Below are positions 46,822-55,884 of a stretch of 57,460 nt of DNA, piece by piece. Within the stretch, counting starts at the first letter, position 1; each line of letters starts with the position of its first letter. The notes under the pieces were generated by a model. It searched no databases, was not told the DNA's origin, and saw only the letters and a list, made by a program, of their open reading frames with translations. A program made the position numbers and the translations under genes. The stretch comes from Gemmatimonadota bacterium. GTDB taxonomy: Bacteria > Gemmatimonadota > Gemmatimonadetes > Longimicrobiales > Gaopeijiaceae. The stretch is from positions 1 through 57,460 of the forward strand of contig JAJDTB010000064.1 in the NCBI GenBank assembly GCA_022827345.1. The letters are read 5' to 3'.

Positions 46822-48057
46822 ATGGGACAGGTTGAGCACAGGGACGGCCATATCACCGTCGGTGCGGGTATCCATCCTGCCGATACGCGCAGGTTGTGCG
46901 GAGTGCTCCACCAGGCCGTGCAACCGGGGCCCACGCACCTTACGCTGGATTTCTCGGCCTGCACCGGCATTACGCAGGCCGTCATGCTTCCGCTGATTCC
47001 CATTGTGACGAGCTGCCGCGAACACCGGGGCATCCGGTTCGACCTGGTGCTCCCCTCGGACAAGGCGCTCTCGAGGCTCTTCGTCAACACGAACTGGGCT
47101 CACCACATCGCTCCCGAAGCGTTCGAACCCAATGTCCACCGGGGTGGCCACGTTCCGGCGCTTCGCTTCGAGGACGATGGCGCCAACGGTCAGGATGCGA
47201 TCCTGGCGAGGGTCATGGAGCTGATTCTGCGCAAACTGGAGACGAGCCGCGATACCCTGAAGGCCGTTGAATGGTCGCTCGGCGAGATCATGGAAAACGT
47301 GCCGATTCACGCTGAATCGCCGGTTGGCGGCTTCGTGCAGGCAACCGCCTTCGGCGACGGTAACGCGGTCGAATTCGTTGTCGCGGACGGCGGAGTCGGG
47401 ATTGCCGCAAGCATGGGTGCCGGGGACGACGAGTCGGCGCTGACGGACGCCATCACCGAAGGAGTCACCCGCGACCCGCAGCGCAACGCTGGCAACGGTC
47501 TCTTCGGCAGTTATCAGGTCGCGGTTCTCTCCGGCGGCGCCTTCGAGCTGCGTTCCGGGAAGGGAGTCCTGTGGCGCCGCGGCGATGGCGACCTGAACAC
47601 CATGCAGTCCACCGTGCCGTATCCGGGAACTTCGGTTCGCTGCCGTGTCGGTTTGGGAGATCCGGGGCTGCTCGCGCGGGCGCTCCGGTTCAGAGGACAA
47701 TCGCACGATCCGCCGCGGGACTATCTGGAGCGGGAGTATGAGGACCAGGCCGGCCTGCTGATCCTGAACATGAAGGAAAAGGCATCCGGCGACTTCGGTT
47801 CCCGCCGCGGCGGCAGGCGCATTCGCCGAATGGTGCGGAACCTCCTGCAAGCCCGGCCGCGCGTCGTCCTCGACTTCGAAGGCGTGGGGATCATCACGAG
47901 CAGCTTCGCGGACGAGTTCTTCGGACGCCTGTTCGTCTCAATGGGCCCGCGCGCGTTCATGACCCGCATTCGCCTGATCAATGTGGATGCGACGGTCGAG
48001 GGTCTCATCGACCGGGCGATCATACAGCGCACGAGGCTCGGCAACAGCGAGGAATGA
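46822..48057 (+). CDS. STAS-like, GHKL ATPase and DUF4325 (STAS-like) three-domain protein
   Basis: Predicted 411 residues. An N-terminal STAS-like part (about 1-90: HLTLDFSACTGITQAVMLPLIP), a GHKL ATPase domain (about 130-255: N-box SLGEIMENVPIHA, G1 VADGGVGIA, G2-like GNGLFGSYQ), and a C-terminal DUF4325 STAS-like domain (VVLDFEGVGIITSSFADEFFGRLF). The parts resemble anti-sigma kinase and anti-sigma antagonist modules, here in one chain. Start at 46822, with GGGGAG 6 nt upstream; ATG 46732, overlapping the recG stop as ATGA, would add 30 residues. Composition is somewhat less GC-rich than its housekeeping neighbours. Function unknown. Confidence 0.68.
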   Translation: MGQVEHRDGHITVGAGIHPADTRRLCGVLHQAVQPGPTHLTLDFSACTGITQAVMLPLIPIVTSCREHRGIRFDLVLPSDKALSRLFVNTNWAHHIAPEAFEPNVHRGGHVPALRFEDDGANGQDAILARVMELILRKLETSRDTLKAVEWSLGEIMENVPIHAESPVGGFVQATAFGDGNAVEFVVADGGVGIAASMGAGDDESALTDAITEGVTRDPQRNAGNGLFGSYQVAVLSGGAFELRSGKGVLWRRGDGDLNTMQSTVPYPGTSVRCRVGLGDPGLLARALRFRGQSHDPPRDYLEREYEDQAGLLILNMKEKASGDFGSRRGGRRIRRMVRNLLQARPRVVLDFEGVGIITSSFADEFFGRLFVSMGPRAFMTRIRLINVDATVEGLIDRAIIQRTRLGNSEE

Positions 48058-48062
48058 GTCCA

Positions 48063-49352
<1,290 letters not shown>

Positions 49353-49355
49353 GCC

Positions 49356-50408
49356 ATGGCCACCATCGTCATCGACCTGCGCGACCGGCGCCCCATCTGG
49401 GAGCTGCCCGACAGCGCGCGCGAGGCGATCACCGCGGCGCTGCCGCCAGGCTGGACCGTGCAGTTCATGGAGACGCTCTCGGACGGGTCGGGGGACGGGG
49501 TCGCGCGCGTGAACGACGAGCTCCTCGACGCGGTGGCCGACGCGCGCGTGTACATGGGGTACGGCATCCCGGCCGAGGTGCTGGAGCGGGGGCCGCGCAT
49601 CGAGTGGGTGCATTCGGGCGCGGCCGGGGTGGCCGGCTCGCTGCACCCCGCCATGATGTCGCGCCGCGTGCTCTTCACCAACTCGGCCGGGATCCACGCC
49701 GTGCCGATGGCCGAGACCGTGATGGCGATGATGCTGTACTTCGCGCGGGGTCTCGACGTGGCGGTGCGGGCGCAGCGGGAGGGGCGGTGGGGCGCGCCCG
49801 AGTACTGGGCGGCGGACGCGCCGGTCACGGAGTTGGGCGCGGCGACGGTGGGCGTGATCGGATATGGCGGGATCGGGCGCGAGGTGGCGGCGCGGGCGGC
49901 GGCGCTGGGCAGCAGGGTGCGCGCGGTGCGGCGGCGGGGTGGTGGGGGTGGGGGCGCAGACCGGGACGAACCCTCCGGACGCATCCGCGTCGAAGCCGGG
50001 GCCGAGGCGCTGGACCGCGCCGTGAGAGAGTCGGACTACCTCGTCCTCACCCTCCCCGAGACCGACGAAACCCGCGGCATCCTGACCCGCGACCGCCTCT
50101 TCTCGATGAAGCCGGGGTCCGTGCTGGTCAACGTGGCCCGCGGGCGCCTGGTCGATGAGGAGGCGCTCCTCGATGCCCTCCAGCCGGCCGGCCCCCTGCG
50201 AGGTGCGGGGCTGGACGTCTATCACCAGGAGCCACTCCCGCCCGGCCACCCATTCTACAGCCATCCGCGGGTGCTGATGACTCCGCACGTCTCCGCCACC
50301 ACGCGCGGCTTCTGGGCGCGCCAGACCCGGCTGATCACCCGGAACATGGGCCGCTTCGCCCGCGGCGAGCCGCTGCTCAACCTGGTGGACAAGGCCGCGG
50401 GCTACTGA
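49356..50408 (+). CDS. D-2-hydroxyacid dehydrogenase family protein
   Basis: Predicted 350 residues. NAD-dependent oxidoreductase of the D-isomer 2-hydroxyacid dehydrogenase fold. Rossmann loop VGVIGYGGIGREVAARAA, catalytic arginine in NVARGRLVDEEAL, glutamate in LDVYHQEPLP and histidine in MTPHVSATT. A glycine-rich stretch (RRRGGGGGGADRDE) sits after the nucleotide loop and may be a local expansion. Substrate unknown. It follows asnS by 3 nt and its stop overlaps the convergent mazG stop. Confidence 0.88.
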   Translation: MATIVIDLRDRRPIWELPDSAREAITAALPPGWTVQFMETLSDGSGDGVARVNDELLDAVADARVYMGYGIPAEVLERGPRIEWVHSGAAGVAGSLHPAMMSRRVLFTNSAGIHAVPMAETVMAMMLYFARGLDVAVRAQREGRWGAPEYWAADAPVTELGAATVGVIGYGGIGREVAARAAALGSRVRAVRRRGGGGGGADRDEPSGRIRVEAGAEALDRAVRESDYLVLTLPETDETRGILTRDRLFSMKPGSVLVNVARGRLVDEEALLDALQPAGPLRGAGLDVYHQEPLPPGHPFYSHPRVLMTPHVSATTRGFWARQTRLITRNMGRFARGEPLLNLVDKAAGY

Positions 50409-50845
50409 GGGCCGGCCTTCACCTCGTCCCAGATCCCGTCGAGCACCTCCAGCGGCGTGCCGGGCATCGGCAGATTCCGCTGCCGCGCGATGCGCTCGAC
50501 CTCGGCGAAGCGCACCTCGAACTTGGCCGTCGCGCGAGCGAGGGCGCGCTCCGGGTCCACACCGGCCAGCCGCGCTACGTTGACGACCGCGAAGACCAGA
50601 TCGCCCAGCTCCTCTCCCAGCTCCTCTCCCAGCTCTGCCGACCGGCCCTCCGACCGCCCTCCCGACTCGCCTCCCGACCCGCCTCCCGACCCACCCCTCG
50701 ACGCCAGATGCGAGGCTACCTCTCCGGTCTCCTCACGGACCTTCTCGAGGGCGTCCGCCGGATCCACCCAGTCGAACCCCTTGAGGCTCGCCTTGTGTTG
50801 AATGGCCAGGGCCCTCTGGAGGGCCGACCGGGTCTGTGAACGCAT
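50402..50845 (-). CDS. MazG-like nucleotide pyrophosphohydrolase with repeat insertion
   Basis: Predicted 147 residues. MazG domains hydrolyse NTPs to NMPs and pyrophosphate using EExxE...ExxD glutamates on a helical bundle. Here KVREETGEVASHL supplies the first half and EELGDLVFAVVNVARLAG the second. Between them sit about 20 extra residues rich in G, S, E and R, encoded by 12-bp repeats. Single-domain length, like the C-terminal half of E. coli MazG. Start at ATG 50845; ATG 50884 would add 13 residues. No strong ribosome site. Convergent, overlapping the previous gene by 7 nt. Confidence 0.78.
   Translation of the reverse strand: MRSQTRSALQRALAIQHKASLKGFDWVDPADALEKVREETGEVASHLASRGGSGGGSGGESGGRSEGRSAELGEELGEELGDLVFAVVNVARLAGVDPERALARATAKFEVRFAEVERIARQRNLPMPGTPLEVLDGIWDEVKAGPQ
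50604..50697. repeat. Two 12-bp minisatellites inside mazG
   Basis: CCCAGCTCCTCT repeats at 50604, 50616 and (degenerate) 50628. Variants of CCGACCCGCCTC repeat four times at 50650, 50662, 50674 and 50686. The period is a multiple of three, so expansion would keep the frame, adding four residues per unit to the loop between the MazG metal-binding helices. Confidence 0.75.
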
Positions 50846-50973
50846 GATCGCTACCGGGAAGCAGGAACAAACCGTGTCGTCCATGGTACAGCGGAATCGA
50901 ACCGAAGCGTAGCGGGTTGCCGGATTCGGACGCGCGCCAGAACCATCGTCAGTCGGAACAAACCGCCCAAGAG

Positions 50974-51222
50974 ATGAACCGTGCAGCCGCCAGGAACTGG
51001 ATCACCAGATACCTCGCAGAATCCCTCAGACACAGGCACGGGCTTGCGGCCGCGCTCCCCCTGACCCGAGATCAGGTCATGGATGAAGACCCGGCCAGCA
51101 GTCTCGAGCTGTCCAGGCACCCGGACTGGTCCCTGGTCGGGAATGGACAGGGGGAGGTCATCCTCGTCTGGCTGGACCAGGATGAAGAGGAGATCATCAA
51201 GATCCGGCCGTCTACGCCATAG
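50974..51222 (+). CDS. Small hypothetical protein
   Basis: Predicted 82 residues from ATG 50974 (TTG 50917 would give 101). No family recognised. The sequence is mixed and soluble: ARNWITRYLAESLRHRHG, then EVILVWLDQDEEEIIKI, which has believable strand character. It lies between the divergent mazG gene and the palindromic repeats at 51223-51310. A longer minus-strand frame covers the same bases, so the coding strand is uncertain. Confidence 0.35.
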   Translation: MNRAAARNWITRYLAESLRHRHGLAAALPLTRDQVMDEDPASSLELSRHPDWSLVGNGQGEVILVWLDQDEEEIIKIRPSTP

Positions 51223-51259
51223 GTTTGTCCGCCAGAATGGCACCAAATTGGCCGACAAC
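51223..51259. repeat. 37-nt palindromic repeat, copy 1
   Basis: Begins GTTTGTCCGCCA and ends TTGGCCGACAAC, an imperfect palindrome. It is matched by copy 2 at 51274-51310 (29 of 37 positions identical), with a 14-nt spacer. It lies just after the small hypothetical gene and before the HNH gene's stop. Confidence 0.7.
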
Positions 51260-51273
51260 GACCCTGAAACCGC

Positions 51274-51310
51274 GTTTGTCGGCCAAAATCGGGTCAAAGT
51301 GGCGGACAAC
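51274..51310. repeat. 37-nt palindromic repeat, copy 2
   Basis: Begins GTTTGTCGGCCA and ends GTGGCGGACAAC. Arms also pair between copies: TTGGCCGACAA of copy 1 is the exact complement of TTGTCGGCCAA here, so several alternative hairpins can form. The stop of the HNH gene (51294-51296) lies inside this copy. Confidence 0.7.
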
Positions 51311-52637
51311 CGCCGCCGCGCTCACCTCCTTCCCTCCAGAAGCACGCCAGGGCCCAGCCGAGGTCGAGGCGTTCGCCCTGCCACAGCGTGGTGCCGGTCC
51401 AGGGGCCGATGCCGTTCTGGCCGTGCCAGCGGGCCAGCCCGTGGTCCTGCGCCGGGGTTTCGGGCATCAGGCCTTCGATGTCCGGGGGATCGGGCACCTC
51501 GGGCACGTGGACGCCCAGTGGGTTGAAGAAGCGCGGAATGCCCCGCTCGTCCATCTCCACCTGCCAGCCCCCCTCGTGAACCGCGCGGTGGTGGAAGGGA
51601 CACAGCAGCACGAGGTTGTCCATCGCCGTTTCGCCGCCGTGGGCCCAGTGCCTGATGTGGTGGGCATGGGTGCGCATCCGCGAGGCGCAGCCGGGGAAAC
51701 GGCACCCGCCGTCTCGCGCATCCAGCGCCTTGCGCAGCCGCCATCCCGCGGTTCGCCGGCTCCGCCCCACATCGAGCACGGAGCCGTCGGCTCCCCGCGC
51801 GATCGGCACCACCTCGGCGTCGCAGCAGAGCCGCGAAGACGTTTCACCTGAAACGCGCGAGCCCTCCTCGGTGACGACGGAGGGCGCCGCCGCCGGGGCC
51901 GCCGGGGCCGGTCCCTCGAACGAGTGCACCACGAGCTGGACCTGCGGCTGCACCTGTTCCTCCAGCCAGAGCCCGAGAGCGTCGGCCCGGCGCTGGGTTG
52001 CCGTGGTCCTGTGCTCGGTCCCGGCGGCGCGCTCTTCACGATAGAGCCTGTCTTCCGTAGCCTCGAGCGCCTTGCGCAGCAGGGCGCCCACCTCGGGGCT
52101 GAGCCGGCCGCGGATCCGGTAGTCGCCTTCGTCGGTGAGGTAGAGCGAGAGGCCCCGGCGCGCGGCGCGGGCTTCCTCACCGGCATCGTTCGCCTCCAGC
52201 CGGCGCCACCCCCGGACCAGACGCTCGACGTGGGCCGTGGTGCCGTGTCGCGCGAAGGTGAGGAGTTCGGCCTCGTTGTCGGCGGTGGCCACGCGGGTCA
52301 GGGCCCGGACCTTCGAGTACGAGAGCTCTCCCCTGGCCAGGGCGCGCGAGATCAGGGGCAGGGAAGGCAGGCAGCGGGCCACGCGCATCTTCTCGCGGGC
52401 GGGGCCGAGCGAGATGCCGGTGCGCCAGGAGAGCCAGTGGGCGCAGGAGCGGCAGCCCTCCCAGAGTCCCTCTTCGTCGTAACGCCGGAGCAGGGAGAGG
52501 AGCCGGTAGGTGGCGGCGTTGATGTGGGCGCAGAGTTCGGCGATCTCGTCGCCGAGGGGATCGTCGGCAGGGGGGGTGAGGACAGCGGCGGGTTCGGCGG
52601 GAGAGGCCGGGCGGATGGGGTCAAGGTCGGTGGTCAT
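51294..52637 (-). CDS. DUF222/HNH endonuclease domain protein
   Basis: Predicted 447 residues. A helical DUF222 region (about 30-260: RYDEEGLWEGCRSCAHWLSWRTG, ARGELSYSKVRALTRV) leads to a C-terminal HNH nuclease: DGGCRFPGCASRMRTHAHHIRHWAHGG, then NLVLLCPFHHRAVHEGGW, giving the zinc-binding and catalytic histidines. Such genes often occur in several copies per genome and are linked to mobile sequences, although the function is not settled. Start at ATG 52637. The C-terminal tail runs into repeat copy 2. Not part of the housekeeping neighbourhood. Confidence 0.85.
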   Translation of the reverse strand: MTTDLDPIRPASPAEPAAVLTPPADDPLGDEIAELCAHINAATYRLLSLLRRYDEEGLWEGCRSCAHWLSWRTGISLGPAREKMRVARCLPSLPLISRALARGELSYSKVRALTRVATADNEAELLTFARHGTTAHVERLVRGWRRLEANDAGEEARAARRGLSLYLTDEGDYRIRGRLSPEVGALLRKALEATEDRLYREERAAGTEHRTTATQRRADALGLWLEEQVQPQVQLVVHSFEGPAPAAPAAAPSVVTEEGSRVSGETSSRLCCDAEVVPIARGADGSVLDVGRSRRTAGWRLRKALDARDGGCRFPGCASRMRTHAHHIRHWAHGGETAMDNLVLLCPFHHRAVHEGGWQVEMDERGIPRFFNPLGVHVPEVPDPPDIEGLMPETPAQDHGLARWHGQNGIGPWTGTTLWQGERLDLGWALACFWREGGERGGGCPPL

Positions 52638-52823
52638 TTATGGTCGGTTCCGGAGTCGCAGGGTGGTGGATGACTGCATCACCTCCATATACACCGCATT
52701 TCGGGAAATGTTCGGGTAATTGATTCCGGGCGGCCAGCGGGCGGCCATCGGGAGCCCGCGGACGGCCAGCGGGAAGCCGCCGGCGGGAGGCCAACCGCGA
52801 CCCTTCCGTGCCATATTGATGGC

Positions 52824-54053
52824 ATGTCCCCCAACCCCCCGCCCCCCCACCTCCCCCCACGCGACCGCGCCTGGGTAGAGATCCGCACGGCCGCCCTGCG
52901 CGACAACCTCGGCCGCGTCGGCGCGTCGGCCGGACCGGACGTCAGGCTCATCCCCATGGTGAAGGCCGACGGATACGGCCTCGGCGTCCGGCGCGTCGTC
53001 GACGCCCTGCGCCCGGCGCGCCCGTTCGGCCACGGCGTCGCCACGATCGAGGAGGGCCTCGAACTCCGCCAACTCGGCGTGCGCGGCCCGGTCATCGTCT
53101 GCGCGCCCGTCCCCCCCCAGGCCCTCCCCCGCGCCGTCGCGGCCGGCCTCATCCCCTCCATCTCCGATCTCGACAGCCTCACCGTCCTCGGCGACCTCGC
53201 AGCCGCAGCCGCAGCCGCAGCCCCCGCCACCGACCCGCCCCCCCCCATCCCCTTCCACCTCGAAGTCGACACCGGCATGGGCCGCGCCGGCCTCCCCCTC
53301 GGCCCCGCGCCCGCGCCCCCCGCGCCGCCACCCGCCCCCCCCTGGTGGCCCGCCATCCACGACGCCACCGGCCACGCCACCCCCCACCCCCTCCACCTCC
53401 ACGGCATCTTCACCCACCTCCACTCCGCCGACGCCCCCGACCTCACCAGCGCGCGCCGCCAGATCGACCGTTTCGACGCCTTCATCGAGTCCCTCCGCGC
53501 CGCCGGCCAGCTCCGCGCCGACACGCTCGTCCACTGCGCCAACAGCGCCGCCGCCCTCCGCCTCGCCTCCCGCACCGCCAACGCCGCGCGCCCCGGCATC
53601 TACCTCTACGGCGCCCCCGCCGGCGACGCCGACCGACCCCCCGAGCCCGTCGTCGCCGTCCGCGCGCGCGTGCTCCTCGTGCGCGACGTCCCCCCGGGCA
53701 CCACCGTCGGCTACGGCGCGACCTACCGGGCCCGCACCCACGAGCGCTGGGCCGCGGTCGGCATCGGCTACGGCGACGGACTCCCCCGCGTTCTCGGCAA
53801 CCGCGGCGCCGCCATCGCGGGCGGCCGGCGCCTCCCCATCATCGGACGGATCTCCATGGACACGACGGTCCTGCGAATCTCCAGCGGCGGCGCGGACGGC
53901 GCGCCAACCCTCGGCCCGGGAGATATCGTTACCTTTATCGGCTGTGACGGTGAAATCGAGTTGCCCCTGGAGGAGGTCGCGGAGCGAGCGGGCACCATCC
54001 CCTACGAGATCCTGACGGGACTCACACGGAGACTGCCCAGAGTTTCGGTATAG
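52824..54053 (+). CDS. alr: Alanine racemase
   Basis: Predicted 409 residues. PLP enzyme interconverting L- and D-alanine for peptidoglycan. PLP lysine K47 in MVKADGYGLG, tyrosine base in VGYGATYRA, and the C-terminal HxGMP-equivalent replaced by RISMDTTVLRI. Two low-complexity inserts, LAAAAAAAAPATDPPPP (about 130-146) and a proline/alanine stretch near 170, lengthen the barrel loops. No ribosome site precedes the ATG; a CATATT box ends 6 nt before it, so the mRNA could be leaderless. Followed by cdd after 3 nt. Confidence 0.93.
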   Translation: MSPNPPPPHLPPRDRAWVEIRTAALRDNLGRVGASAGPDVRLIPMVKADGYGLGVRRVVDALRPARPFGHGVATIEEGLELRQLGVRGPVIVCAPVPPQALPRAVAAGLIPSISDLDSLTVLGDLAAAAAAAAPATDPPPPIPFHLEVDTGMGRAGLPLGPAPAPPAPPPAPPWWPAIHDATGHATPHPLHLHGIFTHLHSADAPDLTSARRQIDRFDAFIESLRAAGQLRADTLVHCANSAAALRLASRTANAARPGIYLYGAPAGDADRPPEPVVAVRARVLLVRDVPPGTTVGYGATYRARTHERWAAVGIGYGDGLPRVLGNRGAAIAGGRRLPIIGRISMDTTVLRISSGGADGAPTLGPGDIVTFIGCDGEIELPLEEVAERAGTIPYEILTGLTRRLPRVSV

Positions 54054-54056
54054 CAG

Positions 54057-54497
54057 ATGAAGCAGCTTTCTCTCGACCGCCTGGCCGAGCTCGCCCGCGG
54101 GATGCTCGCGAATGCCTACGCGCCCTATTCCCGCTTCAGGGTGGGCGCCGCGCTGGAGTCCGACTCGGGCGAGGTCTTCACCGGATGCAACGTTGAGAAC
54201 GCCTCGTACGGTCTCACGATCTGTGCGGAGCGTTCCGCCGTCGCGCGGGCCGTGGCCGAGGGGCACAGGCGCTTCCGCCGGCTGGTCATCGCGACCGAGT
54301 CGGATGCGGCGGTGGCCCCCTGCGGCGCGTGCTGCCAGGTGGTCGCGGAGTTCGGCGGCGCGACCGAGGTGTTCAGTTTCGGAAACAGGGAGCAGGCGAG
54401 TTGGCAGCTCAAGGATCTGATCCCCCATGCCTTCAATCGGAGTCAGATGACAGCGGTTGGGATGACAGCGGGCGACTGCAGGGACGGCGGATCGTGA
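54057..54497 (+). CDS. cdd: Cytidine deaminase
   Basis: Predicted 146 residues, the tetrameric-type length. Converts cytidine and deoxycytidine to uridine forms in pyrimidine salvage. AYAPYSRFRVGAAL opening, catalytic NVENASYGLTICAERSA (Cys and proton-shuttling Glu of CAE) and zinc-binding PCGACCQ. Extra residues after SQMTAVGMTAG form an unusual tail. GTGA overlap with the following lipoprotein gene suggests coupling, though no functional link is evident. Confidence 0.94.
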   Translation: MKQLSLDRLAELARGMLANAYAPYSRFRVGAALESDSGEVFTGCNVENASYGLTICAERSAVARAVAEGHRRFRRLVIATESDAAVAPCGACCQVVAEFGGATEVFSFGNREQASWQLKDLIPHAFNRSQMTAVGMTAGDCRDGGS

Positions 54498-55882
54498 CCG
54501 CCCGGACGGCCACGCGACCCCTGCGTTCCCCGGCCACCGGCGGCGCGGCGCGAAGGACCGGCCCGCGTCTCCTCCTGCTTCCTCTGTGCGCTCTCCTCGC
54601 GGCCTGCCAGGAGGTGCTCCCCACCGCCGAGGGCGACGACCTCGTGCGGGCCGGCGTCGCCATCGAGGTCACCCTGCCCGCCACCGACTTCGTCGACCGC
54701 GTGCGCGTCTACGGCGGATACGGGCGCACGTCCGAACTGGGCGGCGGCTTCATCGCGCACCGCTTCGGCGCCGGCGCCGGACCCGACGGCACCGACGATC
54801 CCGGCCTCGAGGCCGCCACCCTGCTGCGCTTCGGACGCTACCCCGCGGTCGTCACCGTGCCCGACACGGCGGGGACCAGCCGGCCCGACTCGTCGCTCAC
54901 CTTCCTGAGCGGGCGCATCATCGCCCGGTTCGACACCATCGGGAGCGTGCGCGCGGGGCCGGTGGCGGTCCAGGCCCACGCCCTGACCGAGCCCTGGGAC
55001 GCCGTCAGCGCCACCTGGGAGCACGCCGTCGACACCCTGCTGCAGTCGGTGCCCTGGTCGAGCCCCGGGGGCGGCGCCGTCGAGTACCTCGGCGAATTCG
55101 TGTGGGACCCCGCCGAGGGCGATTCGCTCGTGATCATGGTCGACTCGGCGCGGGTCGCGGCCTGGGCGGACAGCACCGACACCGGGCGCGGCGTCCGCCT
55201 CACCACGCGGGTGCCGGGGGTGCGCCTCCAGCTGCGGTCGTCGCTCATGTGGATCGAGACCATTCCCAGCCTCAACCCCGACACCCTCATCCAGGTCCTT
55301 GCCGGGACCGAGAACACCACCTTCATCTACAGCCCGCAGCCGACCCCTCCCCGGGACGGCATGCGCGTCGGCGGCGCCCCCGCGTGGCGGAGCGTCCTCG
55401 ACCTCGGTGTTCCCGGTACCCTCAACGGCCCGCCCGCCCTCTGCGCCGCGCTGCAGTGTCCCGTCGCGATCACCGAGGACCACGTGTCGTACGCGGCGCT
55501 GCGCCTCACCACGCACGCCGAACGGGCCGCCTTCGCGCCCTCCGACACGATCAGCATGGACCTGCGCATGGTCACCGTGCCCGAGATCCTGCCCAAGTCG
55601 CCGCTGGGGCCCTCTCTCGCGGGGCTGGCCGGGGTCGTGCTGGCGCCGGAGTGGTTCGCGCCGCCCGCCGGCGAGATCGTCGAGGTGCCGGTCACCACGC
55701 TGGTCCGCGATCTGCTGCGCGGCGAGACCGCCGACGGCGAACCCGTCACGGGCACCGTGGCGCTGCTCTCCGCCTTCGAGCCGCTGTCGATCGAGTACGT
55801 GTCGTTCCGGGGGCTGGGCGCCGGGGCCGGGCGCGGGGCGCCGGAGTTGCGCCTGATCCTGAACTTCGCGCGGGGGAGCTGA
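54494..55882 (+). CDS. Large lipoprotein, unknown function
   Basis: Predicted 462 residues. A basic n-region, hydrophobic LLLLPLCALLAAC and lipobox LAAC mark a lipoprotein. The rest is beta-rich with repeating phrases of secreted adhesin-like or DNRLRE-type folds: WDAVSATWEHAVDTLLQSVPWSSPGG, FVWDPAEGDSLVIMVDSARVAAW, VEVPVTTLVRDLLRG. No family recognised with certainty. GTG start in a GTGA overlap with cdd. Paired with the barrel gene 2 nt downstream, so the two may form an outer-membrane complex. Confidence 0.65.
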   Translation: MTARTATRPLRSPATGGAARRTGPRLLLLPLCALLAACQEVLPTAEGDDLVRAGVAIEVTLPATDFVDRVRVYGGYGRTSELGGGFIAHRFGAGAGPDGTDDPGLEAATLLRFGRYPAVVTVPDTAGTSRPDSSLTFLSGRIIARFDTIGSVRAGPVAVQAHALTEPWDAVSATWEHAVDTLLQSVPWSSPGGGAVEYLGEFVWDPAEGDSLVIMVDSARVAAWADSTDTGRGVRLTTRVPGVRLQLRSSLMWIETIPSLNPDTLIQVLAGTENTTFIYSPQPTPPRDGMRVGGAPAWRSVLDLGVPGTLNGPPALCAALQCPVAITEDHVSYAALRLTTHAERAAFAPSDTISMDLRMVTVPEILPKSPLGPSLAGLAGVVLAPEWFAPPAGEIVEVPVTTLVRDLLRGETADGEPVTGTVALLSAFEPLSIEYVSFRGLGAGAGRGAPELRLILNFARGS

Positions 55883-55884
55883 TC

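Noticed and set aside
50851-51309. Minus-strand frame of 152 codons containing SATLTRFWPTN
   Set aside because: Its N-terminus is a translation of the 37-nt palindromic repeats, and it overlaps mazG's upstream region; I see no protein family.
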